DNA of 64,000 bases, taken from the NCBI RefSeq assembly GCF_009728485.1, contig NZ_VVIQ01000007.1, positions 62,001 to 126,000 of the forward strand, written 5' to 3'. Both the position numbers and the translations under genes were made by a program. The notes below the pieces were generated by a model, which was not told the DNA's origin, made no database searches, and was given only the letters and a program-made list of their open reading frames with translations. The DNA is from Prevotella vespertina. Lineage in GTDB: Bacteria > Bacteroidota > Bacteroidia > Bacteroidales > Bacteroidaceae. Shown here in pieces: positions 27,537 through 36,589 of this stretch. Each line of letters starts with the position of its first letter. Positions within the stretch are counted from its first letter, which is position 1.

Positions 27537-27646
27537 TACCTCCGTTTTTAATAAAACGTACCTCCATTTTCGGTAAAACGTACCTCCGTTTTCGCCAAAA
27601 CGATAGTACTTTTTACTTAAAACGATAGTACCTTTTTTCTAGAAAC
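27537..27646. repeat. 22-bp module array, ACGTACCTCCGTTTTCG family
   Basis: TACCTCC at 27537, 27559 and 27581, then ATAGTAC at 27603 and 27625, all 22 bp apart; weaker units may continue to 27668 and back to 27493. Most units hold a small dyad CGTTTT-NNNN-AAAACG. The array lies between convergent genes (gap 27359-27939). The remaining stretch 27669-27840 shows nothing recognisable. Confidence 0.8.
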
Positions 27647-27844
27647 AAGTACGCTGCATATATTATGCGAGTGAGAGGGGGACACAAAAACGAATGTGTT
27701 ATCTAGAAGAAGTTGGATCCTGCAACTTATGTAAATTATACTGATAGGTTTACACATACCAATGGAAAGGGAGATATAAGACTAGACAAGTGAACACACG
27801 GAATAAGAAGTTGATAGATTAGAGTATTTAGTTCCCAAACATAA

Positions 27845-27875
27845 TGCGGGACTACCTAATAAAGGTAATCCCGCA
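27845..27875 (-). terminator. Hairpin after the fimbrillin-like gene
   Basis: TGCGGGACTACC / GGTAATCCCGCA, 12-bp arms with one mismatch and a 7-nt loop, 65 bp past the stop at 27940. Confidence 0.55.
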
Positions 27876-27939
27876 ATAAACTTTATGCTATTTAAGTATT
27901 GCTAGACAGCAATAAATAAAAATCTATTCTCTTAGCCGT

Positions 27940-29934
27940 TTAGTATTTACGACCAGTAGCATCAATGATTCTGCTAAATGGTGCAAAGTTGGCTGCATCA
28001 GTAACTGGTGGTGTGCCTGTAATGGCTGGACCAACATAGATTGGACGGATTGCACAAGCTTGATGTTTCTGTGGTTCAGTTATTCCATAGTTAAGAGAAC
28101 CAAAGAATAAGCCCTTACAGGTACTTGCTGCCGTTGCACGATCAGCATAATAGAAGCCCATGAAATTACTACCCTCAGCGACATGGCGGAAAACTACGTT
28201 GTTTTTATTGTTAATACCATCGTCACGACGTCCTGTAATAGGTAAGAACAAGCCTCGATTAGCAAGAACAAGTCCTGTTACGTCTTCATACTTCCAGAGT
28301 TTCTTGCCAGTAGGGAACTTAGCATGTTGACCTGTCAGTATGTAATCGCTATAGTAAATGCCATAAATCTTATTTCCCTTATCGGTATAACAGAATGCTG
28401 GTATCTTTGTGGCGCTATTCTTCAAGCCTTCGAGTTGCGCCAAGGAAGGGTACTGATAATAATAACTACGTCCTGCTTTTTCGGTATGATATCTTACGAT
28501 ATCACCATATACAGCTTGGTTTTTGTCTACAGGTCTGTTACCCAAAGTACCAGGTAACAGCTTGTTCTTATAATAATTTCCTTCCATACTAAATCCTGTT
28601 CCACCGAGGTATTCAGCACTTTTCAAATTCAAAGCTTCTGTAATATCTCCCCATCTAAAGAGATCCATGTCATCAGAAGTCTGAGTGTAACGTCCATTAT
28701 GGTTATCAATATACCAGTTTTGTGAACCTAATCCACTCTTTGAGATATCTTTGTTATTAGCTCTGTTTTCAGCTGATGGATTATCTCCATAGTTACTAAT
28801 CCACCACTGTGCAGGCGCAATACCCCAGTATTCCTTTGTACCCTGCTTATAATGTATAAAGTTACCTGTAGCCCATGTGACATTGTTTACTGTAACATAT
28901 GGCTGAGGAGTAATCTTCTCAACGGTAATGTTTGAGCGGTAGTCATAACCTGTGTTAAACACCTTTGAAGCAGTCTTTGTGTAAACACCATCTTGTGTAT
29001 AAACGGTTATAGTGAAGTTGGTTGAGGCATTCTCTGCCAAGAAAGCCACCCACACGTAATCTTTTTCCAACTGAATCTTTGACTTATCCTTGTTGGCTAA
29101 GGTAATCATATATTCCTTTTCGTCACTCGTACCAACAAAATTGCCATCCTTAAGATTAAGTACATCATATGAACGAAGACCATTGATTTTTACACTGTCA
29201 ATATTCTTTATCTGACCAATGCTACTCGATGCGAGAAACTTCATACCCCAGATAGTCACCTTGCGATTCAGCGTCACCTCTGTTTTTGCAACTTTCTGTC
29301 CATCGTTATTCTTTATTTCTACAGGCTTAGCTATACCCCAGTTGTAATCAAACTTCTGGTCGATAGTTGCTAATGTACCATCCTGCTTCTTCATATCAAG
29401 AGAGACAGTACTGCGGATGCCGTACTTCTTATTGGTACTTGGGTTCTCTGATGTATGATATTGTAGATTAACGCCACCTGTACCTGTTTCTTTTTCAACT
29501 TTCGGATTTACCTGCTCAACTGTTTTCTCACCCTCAACAGCCGTACCAGGATAGAAGAAAGCAAGGTTGTCCGTAGCCTTCATAGGGCTTAAGGTTTTAA
29601 CCTCACCTGTGAAGTCTGCCTTCTGTTTGTTACTGCTAGCAGCCATTGTCACTAAGCTATAGTTAGCTTCATTACTATTATCATTATCAGCGATGTCATA
29701 GATAAACATCTTATCGCCGCTTTTCCACTCAGACTCAATTTGATTATTAGCATTTGGTTTGAGTGCGCGTGTTCCAGCTTGTGCAGCTTTGTCAGCCGCT
29801 GCTGTTACCTGAATAGTAGTGACATAACCCTCTTGTTGTGTAACATCACCTGCTACATCGTTTGTATCGCTACAGGCTGTAAATCCTATCATGGCGATTG
29901 CGCCACAAAGGAATTGTAATTTCTGTTTCTTCAT
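27940..29934 (-). CDS. Fimbrillin-like (Mfa/FimA superfamily) surface lipoprotein
   Basis: About 664 residues from the ATG at 29934, which gives a lipoprotein signal peptide with lipobox-like FTACSD (lipidated Cys near residue 21). The frame is open to 29970, but those residues overlap the upstream small gene region and break the signal. The N-terminal half carries fimbrillin marks (TIQVTAAADKAAQAGTRAL, WKSGDKMFIYDI, FFYPGT). The C-terminal half, from about residue 350 (VTVNNVTWATGNFIHYKQGT), is a second Trp/Tyr-rich domain. It may be an anchored pilus tip protein or adhesin; no usher or fimbrial operon partner is nearby. It lies 26 bp after the small peptide gene. Confidence 0.75.
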   Translation of the reverse strand: MKKQKLQFLCGAIAMIGFTACSDTNDVAGDVTQQEGYVTTIQVTAAADKAAQAGTRALKPNANNQIESEWKSGDKMFIYDIADNDNSNEANYSLVTMAASSNKQKADFTGEVKTLSPMKATDNLAFFYPGTAVEGEKTVEQVNPKVEKETGTGGVNLQYHTSENPSTNKKYGIRSTVSLDMKKQDGTLATIDQKFDYNWGIAKPVEIKNNDGQKVAKTEVTLNRKVTIWGMKFLASSSIGQIKNIDSVKINGLRSYDVLNLKDGNFVGTSDEKEYMITLANKDKSKIQLEKDYVWVAFLAENASTNFTITVYTQDGVYTKTASKVFNTGYDYRSNITVEKITPQPYVTVNNVTWATGNFIHYKQGTKEYWGIAPAQWWISNYGDNPSAENRANNKDISKSGLGSQNWYIDNHNGRYTQTSDDMDLFRWGDITEALNLKSAEYLGGTGFSMEGNYYKNKLLPGTLGNRPVDKNQAVYGDIVRYHTEKAGRSYYYQYPSLAQLEGLKNSATKIPAFCYTDKGNKIYGIYYSDYILTGQHAKFPTGKKLWKYEDVTGLVLANRGLFLPITGRRDDGINNKNNVVFRHVAEGSNFMGFYYADRATAASTCKGLFFGSLNYGITEPQKHQACAIRPIYVGPAITGTPPVTDAANFAPFSRIIDATGRKY

Positions 29935-29960
29935 TCTTATGTTTAGTTTCTTTAGTTTAC

Positions 29961-30173
29961 TTAATTCCAACCTTTTGTCCCTTTTACATCATTATCTTCT
30001 ACATAACCAAAGGGGCTTGGCTTAGCAAGGTTATCATCTACACCATGTGTTGGGTTGCCCTTACTTACCCCATTACCACTTCCTGCCAGTAGAGCCACTT
30101 CTACCATCGTCTTAACGATTCCACATACGGGACGCACATAACTCTTCTTGATAATTCTCTTGTTTATGAGCAT
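29961..30173 (-). CDS. Small peptide with YVRPVC...LLAGSG pattern
   Basis: 70 residues: a basic N-terminus (MLINKRIIKKSYVRPVC), a short hydrophobic centre (MVEVALLAGSGNG) and a polar Gly/Asp/Asn-rich tail. Short proteins with a Y-x-R-P-x-C...LLAGS pattern recur in Prevotella and Bacteroides, as far as I recall, with no known function. The gene has a promoter box about 150 bp upstream and is followed at 26 bp by the fimbrillin-like lipoprotein, so both are probably on one transcript. It is not a shadow of another gene: the opposite strand has no competing real gene. Confidence 0.7.
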   Translation of the reverse strand: MLINKRIIKKSYVRPVCGIVKTMVEVALLAGSGNGVSKGNPTHGVDDNLAKPSPFGYVEDNDVKGTKGWN

Positions 30174-30223
30174 AAGCTACCCTGTAAAGTCTATTGTTCT
30201 TTGCAATATTACTTCCTACAGAA

Positions 30224-30292
30224 TACCTTATAATAATTTATACCTTATAATTCGTTATTTAGTTTACCTTATGTTATCCCAATATACCTTAC
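30224..30292 (-). repeat. Four TACCTTA(T/C) direct repeats in the peptide-gene leader
   Basis: Copies on the plus strand at 30224, 30241, 30265 and 30285 (spacing 17, 24 and 20 bp). In mRNA sense they read (A/G)TAAGGTA. Confidence 0.6.
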
Positions 30293-30318
30293 TGAGAAAA
30301 GAACACTAAATCCGCCTG

Positions 30319-30326
30319 CAAAGTTA
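30319..30326 (-). promoter_or_regulatory. -7 promoter box for the small peptide and fimbrillin-like gene
   Basis: The minus strand reads TAACTTTG (TAnnTTTG). Predicted leader of about 140 nt before the ATG at 30173. Confidence 0.5.
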
Positions 30327-30501
30327 GTATTTTGTTTTGAGATAAACTAATATCTAGAGAGAAAGATTGTGTAAGACCGACTAGCATTAGTAGCTTCTTG
30401 ATTAAAATCAAACGTTTAGAGTGAAAGAGAACGATACTAAAACCAAGACACAAAGATAAAAAAGAAAATACTAAAAACAATCGTCTGTTTTTAAAGTATT
30501 A

Positions 30502-30540
30502 TTCTGTATGGTGATATCAATCTAACATCACCATACAGAA
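30502..30540 (-). terminator. Hairpin after the SusE/F-like gene
   Basis: A perfect 14-bp inverted repeat (TTCTGTATGGTGAT, 30502-30515; complement 30527-30540) lies 61 bp past the stop at 30602. No U-run on the minus strand. Confidence 0.55.
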
Positions 30541-30601
30541 GGGGGACTATATAATAAGGAGGAATTCTCTTAAGCCCCAATGAATGTAAAGAAGCAAGAT
30601 C

Positions 30602-31486
30602 TTACTTAACAACAACTTTCACAGCCTTACCACCTTGACGCTTTACATACACACCTGCTACAGGTTTCTCTACCTGTATGCCACCTAAGGTGTAATAGGT
30701 TGCAGGAGCCTCACTTGTCGTCTCTACAGCATTGATAGCTGTTGGATCAACCTTAGTAAACGAAACTGTCATAGCTGCTACATCAATGGTAACATCGTAT
30801 GTAGCCTCCTCTGTGAAGTTCCACTTATTATCATCACCACCAAAGACAATCTTCCCTTCATCGGTCAAGTCGCGCAGATAGAACATCTGGTCGAACCCAG
30901 CATAAACATTCGTTCCGAACTTCAACTCACCAGCCTTCAACTCTGTACGTGCTGAGAACTTAGCTGGATTAGAAGCATCTTGCTTCATAATCGTACCTTC
31001 ACCGATACTCCAACCACCCTTTGTTGCACTACCAATCATCCATAAAGCTGTATGCTTCAAAGGTGTTGCTTGATAAGCAGCCTTTGTCACAATGACTGTC
31101 TTCTCAGCCAAGTTACATACGATATCATAGTTAGCAGACTCACTAACAAAGAACTTACCATCGGTAGGCTCATCTTCGCTACTCACCAATGGAGCAACAA
31201 CGCCCGACTGCAAAGTAACAGGACCTGCACCGGCACGATACTCCAAATTACCCCAACCAAGCTCGGTAAGGAACTTAAACTCCTTATTTGCATCTAAATG
31301 AACGGTAGCCTTGAAGACATCAGCATTCTCATCAGACTTCTGCATAACGGTAGACTGACTAAGATTCCACCCTCCCCATGTAGCATCACCGACGATTACT
31401 AAACGATCAGCAGCTTTTGCAGACAATGCACCAATAACAAATAAGGCACAACATAAAATAGATTTGGTAAATGTTTTTAATCCCAT
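30602..31486 (-). CDS. SusE/SusF-like secreted protein with type IX-like C-terminus
   Basis: 294 residues. Signal peptide at 1-25 (ending GALSAKAA), two tandem beta-sandwich repeats (about 27-130, starting RLVIVGDATWGGWNLSQSTV, and about 140-245, starting ALWMIGSATKGGWSIGEGTI) resembling SusE/SusF starch-binding domains, and a C-terminal segment YYTLGGIQVEKPVAGVYVKR ending in VKVVVK. That tail resembles the Prevotella form of T9SS sorting domains. No SusC/D genes are beside it, so starch or glycan binding is an inference from the repeats. The leader is long, with no strong box close to the ATG. Confidence 0.75.
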   Translation of the reverse strand: MGLKTFTKSILCCALFVIGALSAKAADRLVIVGDATWGGWNLSQSTVMQKSDENADVFKATVHLDANKEFKFLTELGWGNLEYRAGAGPVTLQSGVVAPLVSSEDEPTDGKFFVSESANYDIVCNLAEKTVIVTKAAYQATPLKHTALWMIGSATKGGWSIGEGTIMKQDASNPAKFSARTELKAGELKFGTNVYAGFDQMFYLRDLTDEGKIVFGGDDNKWNFTEEATYDVTIDVAAMTVSFTKVDPTAINAVETTSEAPATYYTLGGIQVEKPVAGVYVKRQGGKAVKVVVK

Positions 31487-31985
31487 AAAGACATATATTT
31501 AAAAGGTTATTAATATCAAACTCAACCTGAGTTCTCTCATTATATAATTATAAACTGATTCCTTTAAATTATCTAAGAAGATTTAGGTTTATATCTCTCC
31601 TTTTACAAGTGCAATATTACGAAGAAAATGTGAGACAATAAGCAAATACAAATTACCTACAGAGATAATATAAACTGATACAAGTGATTTCATATATTAG
31701 AAGGGAGATCTTAATCTTATAAAACCTTATATATCAACTTTGTACAATATAAGAAGAAACACAAAAGAAAGGTTCGATAAAACAAAAAATATAAAACACA
31801 GAATATGGCTTATTAGTAGGATTCTTATGCTCTCTAGGCATCAAAGGTGGTGTGCTTTTCGCTTACTATATCTCTAACCAATATCTCCAACTAAGATTTA
31901 TATATTCTCCGAAGCGACTAATTCATATATGCAAAAGTATGATTAATCTAAGTAGACAAATGATTGAGCAAATACCAATGATAAT
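31487..31985. other. 500-bp AT-rich gap between dnaA and the SusE/F-like gene
   Basis: No gene is seen. A minus-strand TACTTTTG box lies at 31932-31939, which could start a long-leader transcript toward the SusE/F-like gene or a small RNA. No DnaA-box cluster recognised. Confidence 0.5.
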
Positions 31986-32013
31986 AAAAAGTCAGCCATG
32001 GGAAGTAGCTGAC
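31986..32013 (-). terminator. Rho-independent terminator of dnaA
   Basis: On the minus strand GTCAGC-11 nt-GCTGAC is followed at once by TTTTTATTAT. It begins 17 bp after the dnaA stop. Confidence 0.8.
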
Positions 32014-32029
32014 TTATAAACTAAATACT

Positions 32030-33436
32030 TTATGCTTTCAATTTAAATGAGTTCTCAATACTTGCTATTTCTGCATAGAATCCCTTGTCAACCTTCAGCC
32101 GGTCTTCTATCTTCGAACAACTATGGATAACAGTACTGTGGTCGCGATTACCCACTAACTTACCGATACGACTTGCAGGCATCTTCGTATATTTCTGTGC
32201 CATATACATGCTCACTTGTCGTGCAATAACAATATCTTTCTTGCGTGAACGAGAGTTGACAGCCGTTGTAGTAACACTGAAATGCGCACAAACCTTATCC
32301 AAAATATCATCTATGGTTAATGGCTCATCATCAATCTTCACAGCACGTTTTATAACACGTTCAGCTAGTCGCATATCTATATTGCTGTTATAAACAACGC
32401 TGTAAGCCAAAAGAGAGTTGATAACACCTTGCAGGTCTCGCACACTACCATTCGCTGTTTCAGCAATAAACTTAATCACATCTTCAGGAATACTAAGCCC
32501 ATCACGCTTAATCTTATTGTGCAAGATATCCACACAAAGTTGCACATTAGGCTTTTCCAACTCTGCAATAAGACCACAAGAGAAACGTGTCAATAAGCGA
32601 TCATTCATTCCCTTAAGATCTACAGGAGGGCGATCACTGGCTAAGATAATACGTTTTCCGTTGCGGAAAAGATGATTAAAGATGTGGAAGAAAGTGTCTT
32701 GTGTCTTGGTAGCAGTAATCCACTCTTGTATATCATCGACTATTAAGATATCAATCGTTTGATAGAAATTGATGAAATCATTGGTGGTGTTCTGTCTAAC
32801 AGAATCTGTGTATTGTACCTGGAAAAGGCGCGCAGAAACATATAATACACGCTTTTCAGGATAAAGCTGTTTGACTTTCAATCCAATAGCATTGACAAGA
32901 TGAGTCTTACCACAGCCTGAAGGACCATAAATAAACATTGGATTGAATTGTGTCGTACTAGGATGTTCTGCAATAGAAAGTCCTATTGAACGAGGCAATT
33001 TATTACTATCTCCCTCAACATAGTTAGTGAAGGACTTATGTGGGTCAAGTTGCGAATCAAGGTCTTGAGGCACTGCATCCAGAATCGTAGGACTTTGGTT
33101 GCCACGAGCAGTTGGTCTTTGCGAAGAAATATCCTCTACTGCCTCCGGTTGTAAATCTTGTGACAAATGATGTTCCTGATCAACCATCACACGATAACTC
33201 AATTGAACACCTTGACCAAAAACACGTATAAGAGTCTTACGTAACAAAGGAACGTAATGCTCTTCCAAATATTCATATACGAACTGACTAGGCACCTGAA
33301 CCAACAAAGTTTTACTAGCCGGCTGATAGGATTGAAGTACTATCGGACGAAACCAAGTATCATACTGTTGCTCAGTCACATTCTCCTTTATAAGCTGGAG
33401 ACACTGATCCCAAAGTTGTTTAGGATTGACGTTCAT
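32030..33436 (-). CDS. dnaA: Chromosomal replication initiator protein DnaA
   Basis: 468 residues. Domain I at 1-80 (WDQCLQLIKENVTEQQYDTW), a variable linker, the AAA+ domain with Walker A GPSGCGKTHL and Walker B DILIVDDIQ, and domain IV with the signature GNRDHSTVIHSCSKIEDRL that binds DnaA boxes. Length and order are standard. It is not next to dnaN or rpmH here, as is usual in Bacteroidetes. A promoter box lies at 33509-33516 and a terminator follows the gene, so it appears monocistronic. Confidence 0.97.
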   Translation of the reverse strand: MNVNPKQLWDQCLQLIKENVTEQQYDTWFRPIVLQSYQPASKTLLVQVPSQFVYEYLEEHYVPLLRKTLIRVFGQGVQLSYRVMVDQEHHLSQDLQPEAVEDISSQRPTARGNQSPTILDAVPQDLDSQLDPHKSFTNYVEGDSNKLPRSIGLSIAEHPSTTQFNPMFIYGPSGCGKTHLVNAIGLKVKQLYPEKRVLYVSARLFQVQYTDSVRQNTTNDFINFYQTIDILIVDDIQEWITATKTQDTFFHIFNHLFRNGKRIILASDRPPVDLKGMNDRLLTRFSCGLIAELEKPNVQLCVDILHNKIKRDGLSIPEDVIKFIAETANGSVRDLQGVINSLLAYSVVYNSNIDMRLAERVIKRAVKIDDEPLTIDDILDKVCAHFSVTTTAVNSRSRKKDIVIARQVSMYMAQKYTKMPASRIGKLVGNRDHSTVIHSCSKIEDRLKVDKGFYAEIASIENSFKLKA

Positions 33437-33807
33437 ATTGATATCTACGTTACTTATGTCTTTCTACAAATGGCATGTTAACAGACCATTCCTAGTTTTT
33501 TACTTTTGCAAAGATAGTAATTTATTTATAAAAAGCCCATTTCTACATAATTAACGATGTAGTACTATAAAGCTCATAAACAGCTATTTCAATGTACTTT
33601 ACAGAGTTTCAGGCTTCAACATATACTCAAAGTTATTTGCTCAATTATAACAACTTGATAAACAAGATGTTTCGTTTAGTAAAGAATAAAATTAATAATA
33701 TGAGTGAAACAAATACCAGAGATGGTTAAAAAGACTGATTTACACGACCCTTATAACACATCTCTAGTATGTGAAACAATCATCTTTTAATTTAGACGAT
33801 ATTTAAA
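33437..33807. other. 370-bp gap upstream of dnaA
   Basis: Apart from the promoter boxes near 33501-33516 it is AT-rich; a loose dyad AGAGATG...CATCTCT lies after the MCE gene stop. I looked for TTATNCACA-type DnaA boxes and saw no cluster. Confidence 0.5.
33501..33516 (-). promoter_or_regulatory. dnaA promoter box abutting an opposing box
   Basis: The minus strand reads TATCTTTG at 33509-33516, driving dnaA. Directly adjoining on the plus strand is TACTTTTG (33501-33508), so two -7 boxes face each other with no gap. Confidence 0.55.
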
Positions 33808-34788
33808 TTATTTATCCTTTCTACCAAATAGCGAGAAGTGAACATAACGCTTGGGGTGAGCCTTTAAGTTGACAAGCAAACTATCAGCACTGCGCATTGT
33901 ACTATTCAAATTATTGTAAAGAGAGGCATCGTTCATCAACAATCCTAGACTTCCCTCATTACTATTTAGCTTTGCTGTAAGAGAGTTGATATGCTCTAAG
34001 GTTGTATTGACTTTCGCCATTGTACCCTGCACATCAATACCATCAACCTTATTGTTTAATGTTGCAATCATACCATTAGCACCACGAATCGCACCACGTG
34101 CTTCTGTAATTCCGCCATTTGCATTTGCCATTAAACCATTAACGCCATCCATTACTCTACCTGCTTTAGAAGTCAATATTGGTAGTGAATGATTCATCTG
34201 AGCAAGTAACTGGTTTACTTCACGTGTAGAGGTAGTAAGATTAGCTGTAATTTGATTGACATTATGAATGGAGCTTCTCACAGCTGGATCAGCCAAGAGA
34301 GAATTGACACTAACAAGTATGCTATCCAACTTTGGTAGCATCTTTTGAATAGAAGGGACCATATCCTTCATTCGACCCAATGCTCCGTCATTAATACGAC
34401 CATCAATAATTCCATTTGAGGCAAGTGTCTTGTTACTTGTCCCAAGTACTAAGTCAACCTTCACATTCCCCATGACATCACTGATAATATCAGCCTTTGT
34501 ACCCTCTGGAATGTTCATGCTTTTATCAATATCTACTCCTACCATAATTGGTTCACCAGGCTTTGCATAATCATATTCTATGCTCTTTACTGTTCCAACC
34601 TTAAAACCATTTGCATATACAGGAGTAGACGTTGAGAGACCACTTACATTACTGAATCGCATTTGATAGTGTGTATCTGTCGAGAAAATAGATAATCCCT
34701 TCAGAAACTGCATACCGAAGAACAAAACAATAACACCTAGTATTGCGACAAGTGCTATCTTTACTTGTGGCGTGAAAAACTTACCCAT
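33808..34788 (-). CDS. MlaD/MCE domain protein (lipid transport)
   Basis: 326 residues: one N-terminal membrane helix (VKIALVAILGVIVLFFGMQF), an MCE domain at about 35-115 (YQMRFSNVSGLSTSTPVYAN and GFKVGTVKSIEY), then a long helical region rich in Asn, Ser and Leu to the end. MCE proteins form periplasmic hexamers that carry phospholipids between membranes. No MlaE or MlaF partner is visible here. It follows the amidase gene by 10 bp, a pairing common in Bacteroidales. Confidence 0.9.
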   Translation of the reverse strand: MGKFFTPQVKIALVAILGVIVLFFGMQFLKGLSIFSTDTHYQMRFSNVSGLSTSTPVYANGFKVGTVKSIEYDYAKPGEPIMVGVDIDKSMNIPEGTKADIISDVMGNVKVDLVLGTSNKTLASNGIIDGRINDGALGRMKDMVPSIQKMLPKLDSILVSVNSLLADPAVRSSIHNVNQITANLTTSTREVNQLLAQMNHSLPILTSKAGRVMDGVNGLMANANGGITEARGAIRGANGMIATLNNKVDGIDVQGTMAKVNTTLEHINSLTAKLNSNEGSLGLLMNDASLYNNLNSTMRSADSLLVNLKAHPKRYVHFSLFGRKDK

Positions 34789-34798
34789 ATTACTTCCT

Positions 34799-36079
34799 TT
34801 ACTTATTCTTTTTATTCTTTAAAAACTCATTAATAGCCTCGTTCGTATCCATGCGATTTCCCCCTTTATAAGCAATAACAAATGCCTGAGGAAAGTCTTT
34901 TTTCAATTTTTCTCGAAGCCGTGCAATCTCATTATAGTTAGTACTGCTACCTATTGTATACTTATAGAACGAGCCTTCTTGTACACATTCTATATCCTTA
35001 TGTCCTTTGAATTGTTCGCAACCAGAACGCAACTGACGATTTGAAGCGATAACCTGTACTTTAAAAATCGGTGCATTTACAGATACACTAGCCTTATTGT
35101 CTTTTTTCCCATCAGTAGTTGTTCCCTTTGTTGGAACAGGCGTTGCTTCTTTTTTAGGAGTCTCTTTTATCGCCTTTTTAGCAATAGACTTCTTTGTTTG
35201 CTGGGGCTTTGTAGAAGGGGTAACTAGATTCATTTGACCTGTTGGAGGTGCCGGAATAACTCTAGTAACACTAATTCTCCTATTATCTGCAGACTTATAT
35301 GGTACAACGATATGCGTGTCGTACATATTCTTATACTTGACAAAGGCATTGTAAATCCCCTTTGCCATGGCGTCAATACCATCTGGACTATTTAAGAATT
35401 CCTCCTCATCTGCTGCAGTAATAAAGCCTAATTCTATCAGACAACTAGGCATATAACTCTCACGCAACACCAAGAAACCTGCTTGATGTACACCTTTATC
35501 AATGCGATTAGCACTAGAACATACCGAACGTTGTATTAACCTAGCCAGCTCTACACTCTTTTCCATGTTTGAATTCTGCATGAACTCAAACATAATATAG
35601 CTTTCGGAAGATTTCGGATCAAAGCCTTGATAAGTCTGTTGGTAGCCTTTCTCCATCGAAATAACCGAGTTCTCGCGCATCGCAACATCAAGGTTATCCT
35701 TCGCACGGTGCATACCTAGAGTATAAACTTGAAATCCTTTAGCATAATGACCAGGCACTACTGAATTTGTGTGTACCGATATAAAAAGGTCAGCTTTAGC
35801 CTTATTAGCTATATCAGCACGCTGATGCAGTGGGATAAATACATCCGTCTTGCGCGTATAAATCACTTGCACGTCGGGTAAGTTTTGCTCCACATAACGT
35901 CCAAAGGCTAATGCTACATTCAAATTAATGTCTTTCTCTTTAGAAATAGCACCTAAAGCACCAGCGTCATGACCTCCATGACCAGCATCAATAACAAGTG
36001 TGAAGCGCCCATTTGCAGCCCATGAAGTAGCCACAAACAATACAAAGAAAACAATGAAAAGCGTTATTTTCTTAAACAT
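34799..36079 (-). CDS. N-acetylmuramoyl-L-alanine amidase (Amidase_3) with SPOR-like C-terminus
   Basis: 426 residues. Signal peptide at 1-21, zinc amidase domain at about 25-250 with VIDAGHGGHDAGALG (first zinc His), SKEKDINLNVALAFG, LFISVHTNSV and LIELGFITAADEEE; a basic Pro/Thr/Lys linker (about 270-340), and a C-terminal SPOR-like region (FKVQVIASNRQLRSGCEQFK). It cleaves the amide bond between MurNAc and the stem peptide during septal peptidoglycan turnover. Confidence 0.92.
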   Translation of the reverse strand: MFKKITLFIVFFVLFVATSWAANGRFTLVIDAGHGGHDAGALGAISKEKDINLNVALAFGRYVEQNLPDVQVIYTRKTDVFIPLHQRADIANKAKADLFISVHTNSVVPGHYAKGFQVYTLGMHRAKDNLDVAMRENSVISMEKGYQQTYQGFDPKSSESYIMFEFMQNSNMEKSVELARLIQRSVCSSANRIDKGVHQAGFLVLRESYMPSCLIELGFITAADEEEFLNSPDGIDAMAKGIYNAFVKYKNMYDTHIVVPYKSADNRRISVTRVIPAPPTGQMNLVTPSTKPQQTKKSIAKKAIKETPKKEATPVPTKGTTTDGKKDNKASVSVNAPIFKVQVIASNRQLRSGCEQFKGHKDIECVQEGSFYKYTIGSSTNYNEIARLREKLKKDFPQAFVIAYKGGNRMDTNEAINEFLKNKKNK

Positions 36080-36097
36080 ACTTAATTATTTAGGGGA

Positions 36098-36105
36098 CAA
36101 AGATA
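36098..36105 (-). promoter_or_regulatory. -7 promoter box of the amidase-MCE pair
   Basis: The minus strand reads TATCTTTG, 18 bp before the amidase ATG, so the pair can be transcribed independently of folB. Confidence 0.5.
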
Positions 36106-36131
36106 CGGTTTTTCATTTGGAAACCTTAGTT

Positions 36132-36515
36132 CTAAACCTTGGTTTTATCATTTATTAAGTGTAATTCAATGCCTGCACTATGACAATCTGCGCTCATTGG
36201 TGGATTCTTCTTCACCAATTTCAAGTCAATACTCTCAAGCTGTATGTATCGTGCCAACAACTCATTTACTATTTTTCCAGCTGCTGCTTCCAATAGTTTC
36301 GAGGGTTGCTTCATAACATCGGAAACTATATTGAAGACATCTGCATAATTTAATGTATCATCAATATCATCACTCTTCATGGCTGCAGCAAAGGGGTAAC
36401 CCAATCGAAGATCAAGCACATAATCATTGCCAACAACCTGTTCTTGTTCCCCAACTCCTATAAAAGCATGATATTGAAGACCCTGTAAAAGAATATAAGT
36501 AGACGTTAATTCCAT
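36132..36515 (-). CDS. folB: Dihydroneopterin aldolase
   Basis: 127 residues with the FolB/tunnelling-fold pattern: GLQYHAFIGVGEQEQVVGND at the N-terminus, DDTLNYADVFNIV in the middle, KLLEAAAGKIVNELL and the C-terminal VKKNPPMSADCHSAGIEL. It makes 6-hydroxymethyl-dihydropterin in folate synthesis; the next-step enzyme gene, folK, lies far away at the right window edge. Confidence 0.93.
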   Translation of the reverse strand: MELTSTYILLQGLQYHAFIGVGEQEQVVGNDYVLDLRLGYPFAAAMKSDDIDDTLNYADVFNIVSDVMKQPSKLLEAAAGKIVNELLARYIQLESIDLKLVKKNPPMSADCHSAGIELHLINDKTKV

Positions 36516-36589
36516 TATTAAACATTAGTTTTAAAGATACAAAGAAAGTGTATTAAGTGCCCTATAAGCACCTAATACACCCCATAAAA

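Larger units (their letters stand above)
30174..30601. other. Gene-free region upstream of the small peptide
   Basis: It contains, on the minus strand, the promoter box TAACTTTG (30319-30326), four leader copies of ATAAGGTA-like sequence (30224-30292) and the hairpin at 30502-30540. No gene recognised. Confidence 0.55.

Noticed and set aside
30289..30480. 63-residue hydrophobic reading frame on the minus strand
   Set aside because: It overlaps the predicted promoter of the small peptide gene, is of low complexity and matches no family.
31487..33807. Replication origin next to dnaA
   Set aside because: No cluster of TTATNCACA-type boxes or AT-rich 13-mers was found on either side of dnaA; Bacteroidetes origins need not lie beside dnaA.
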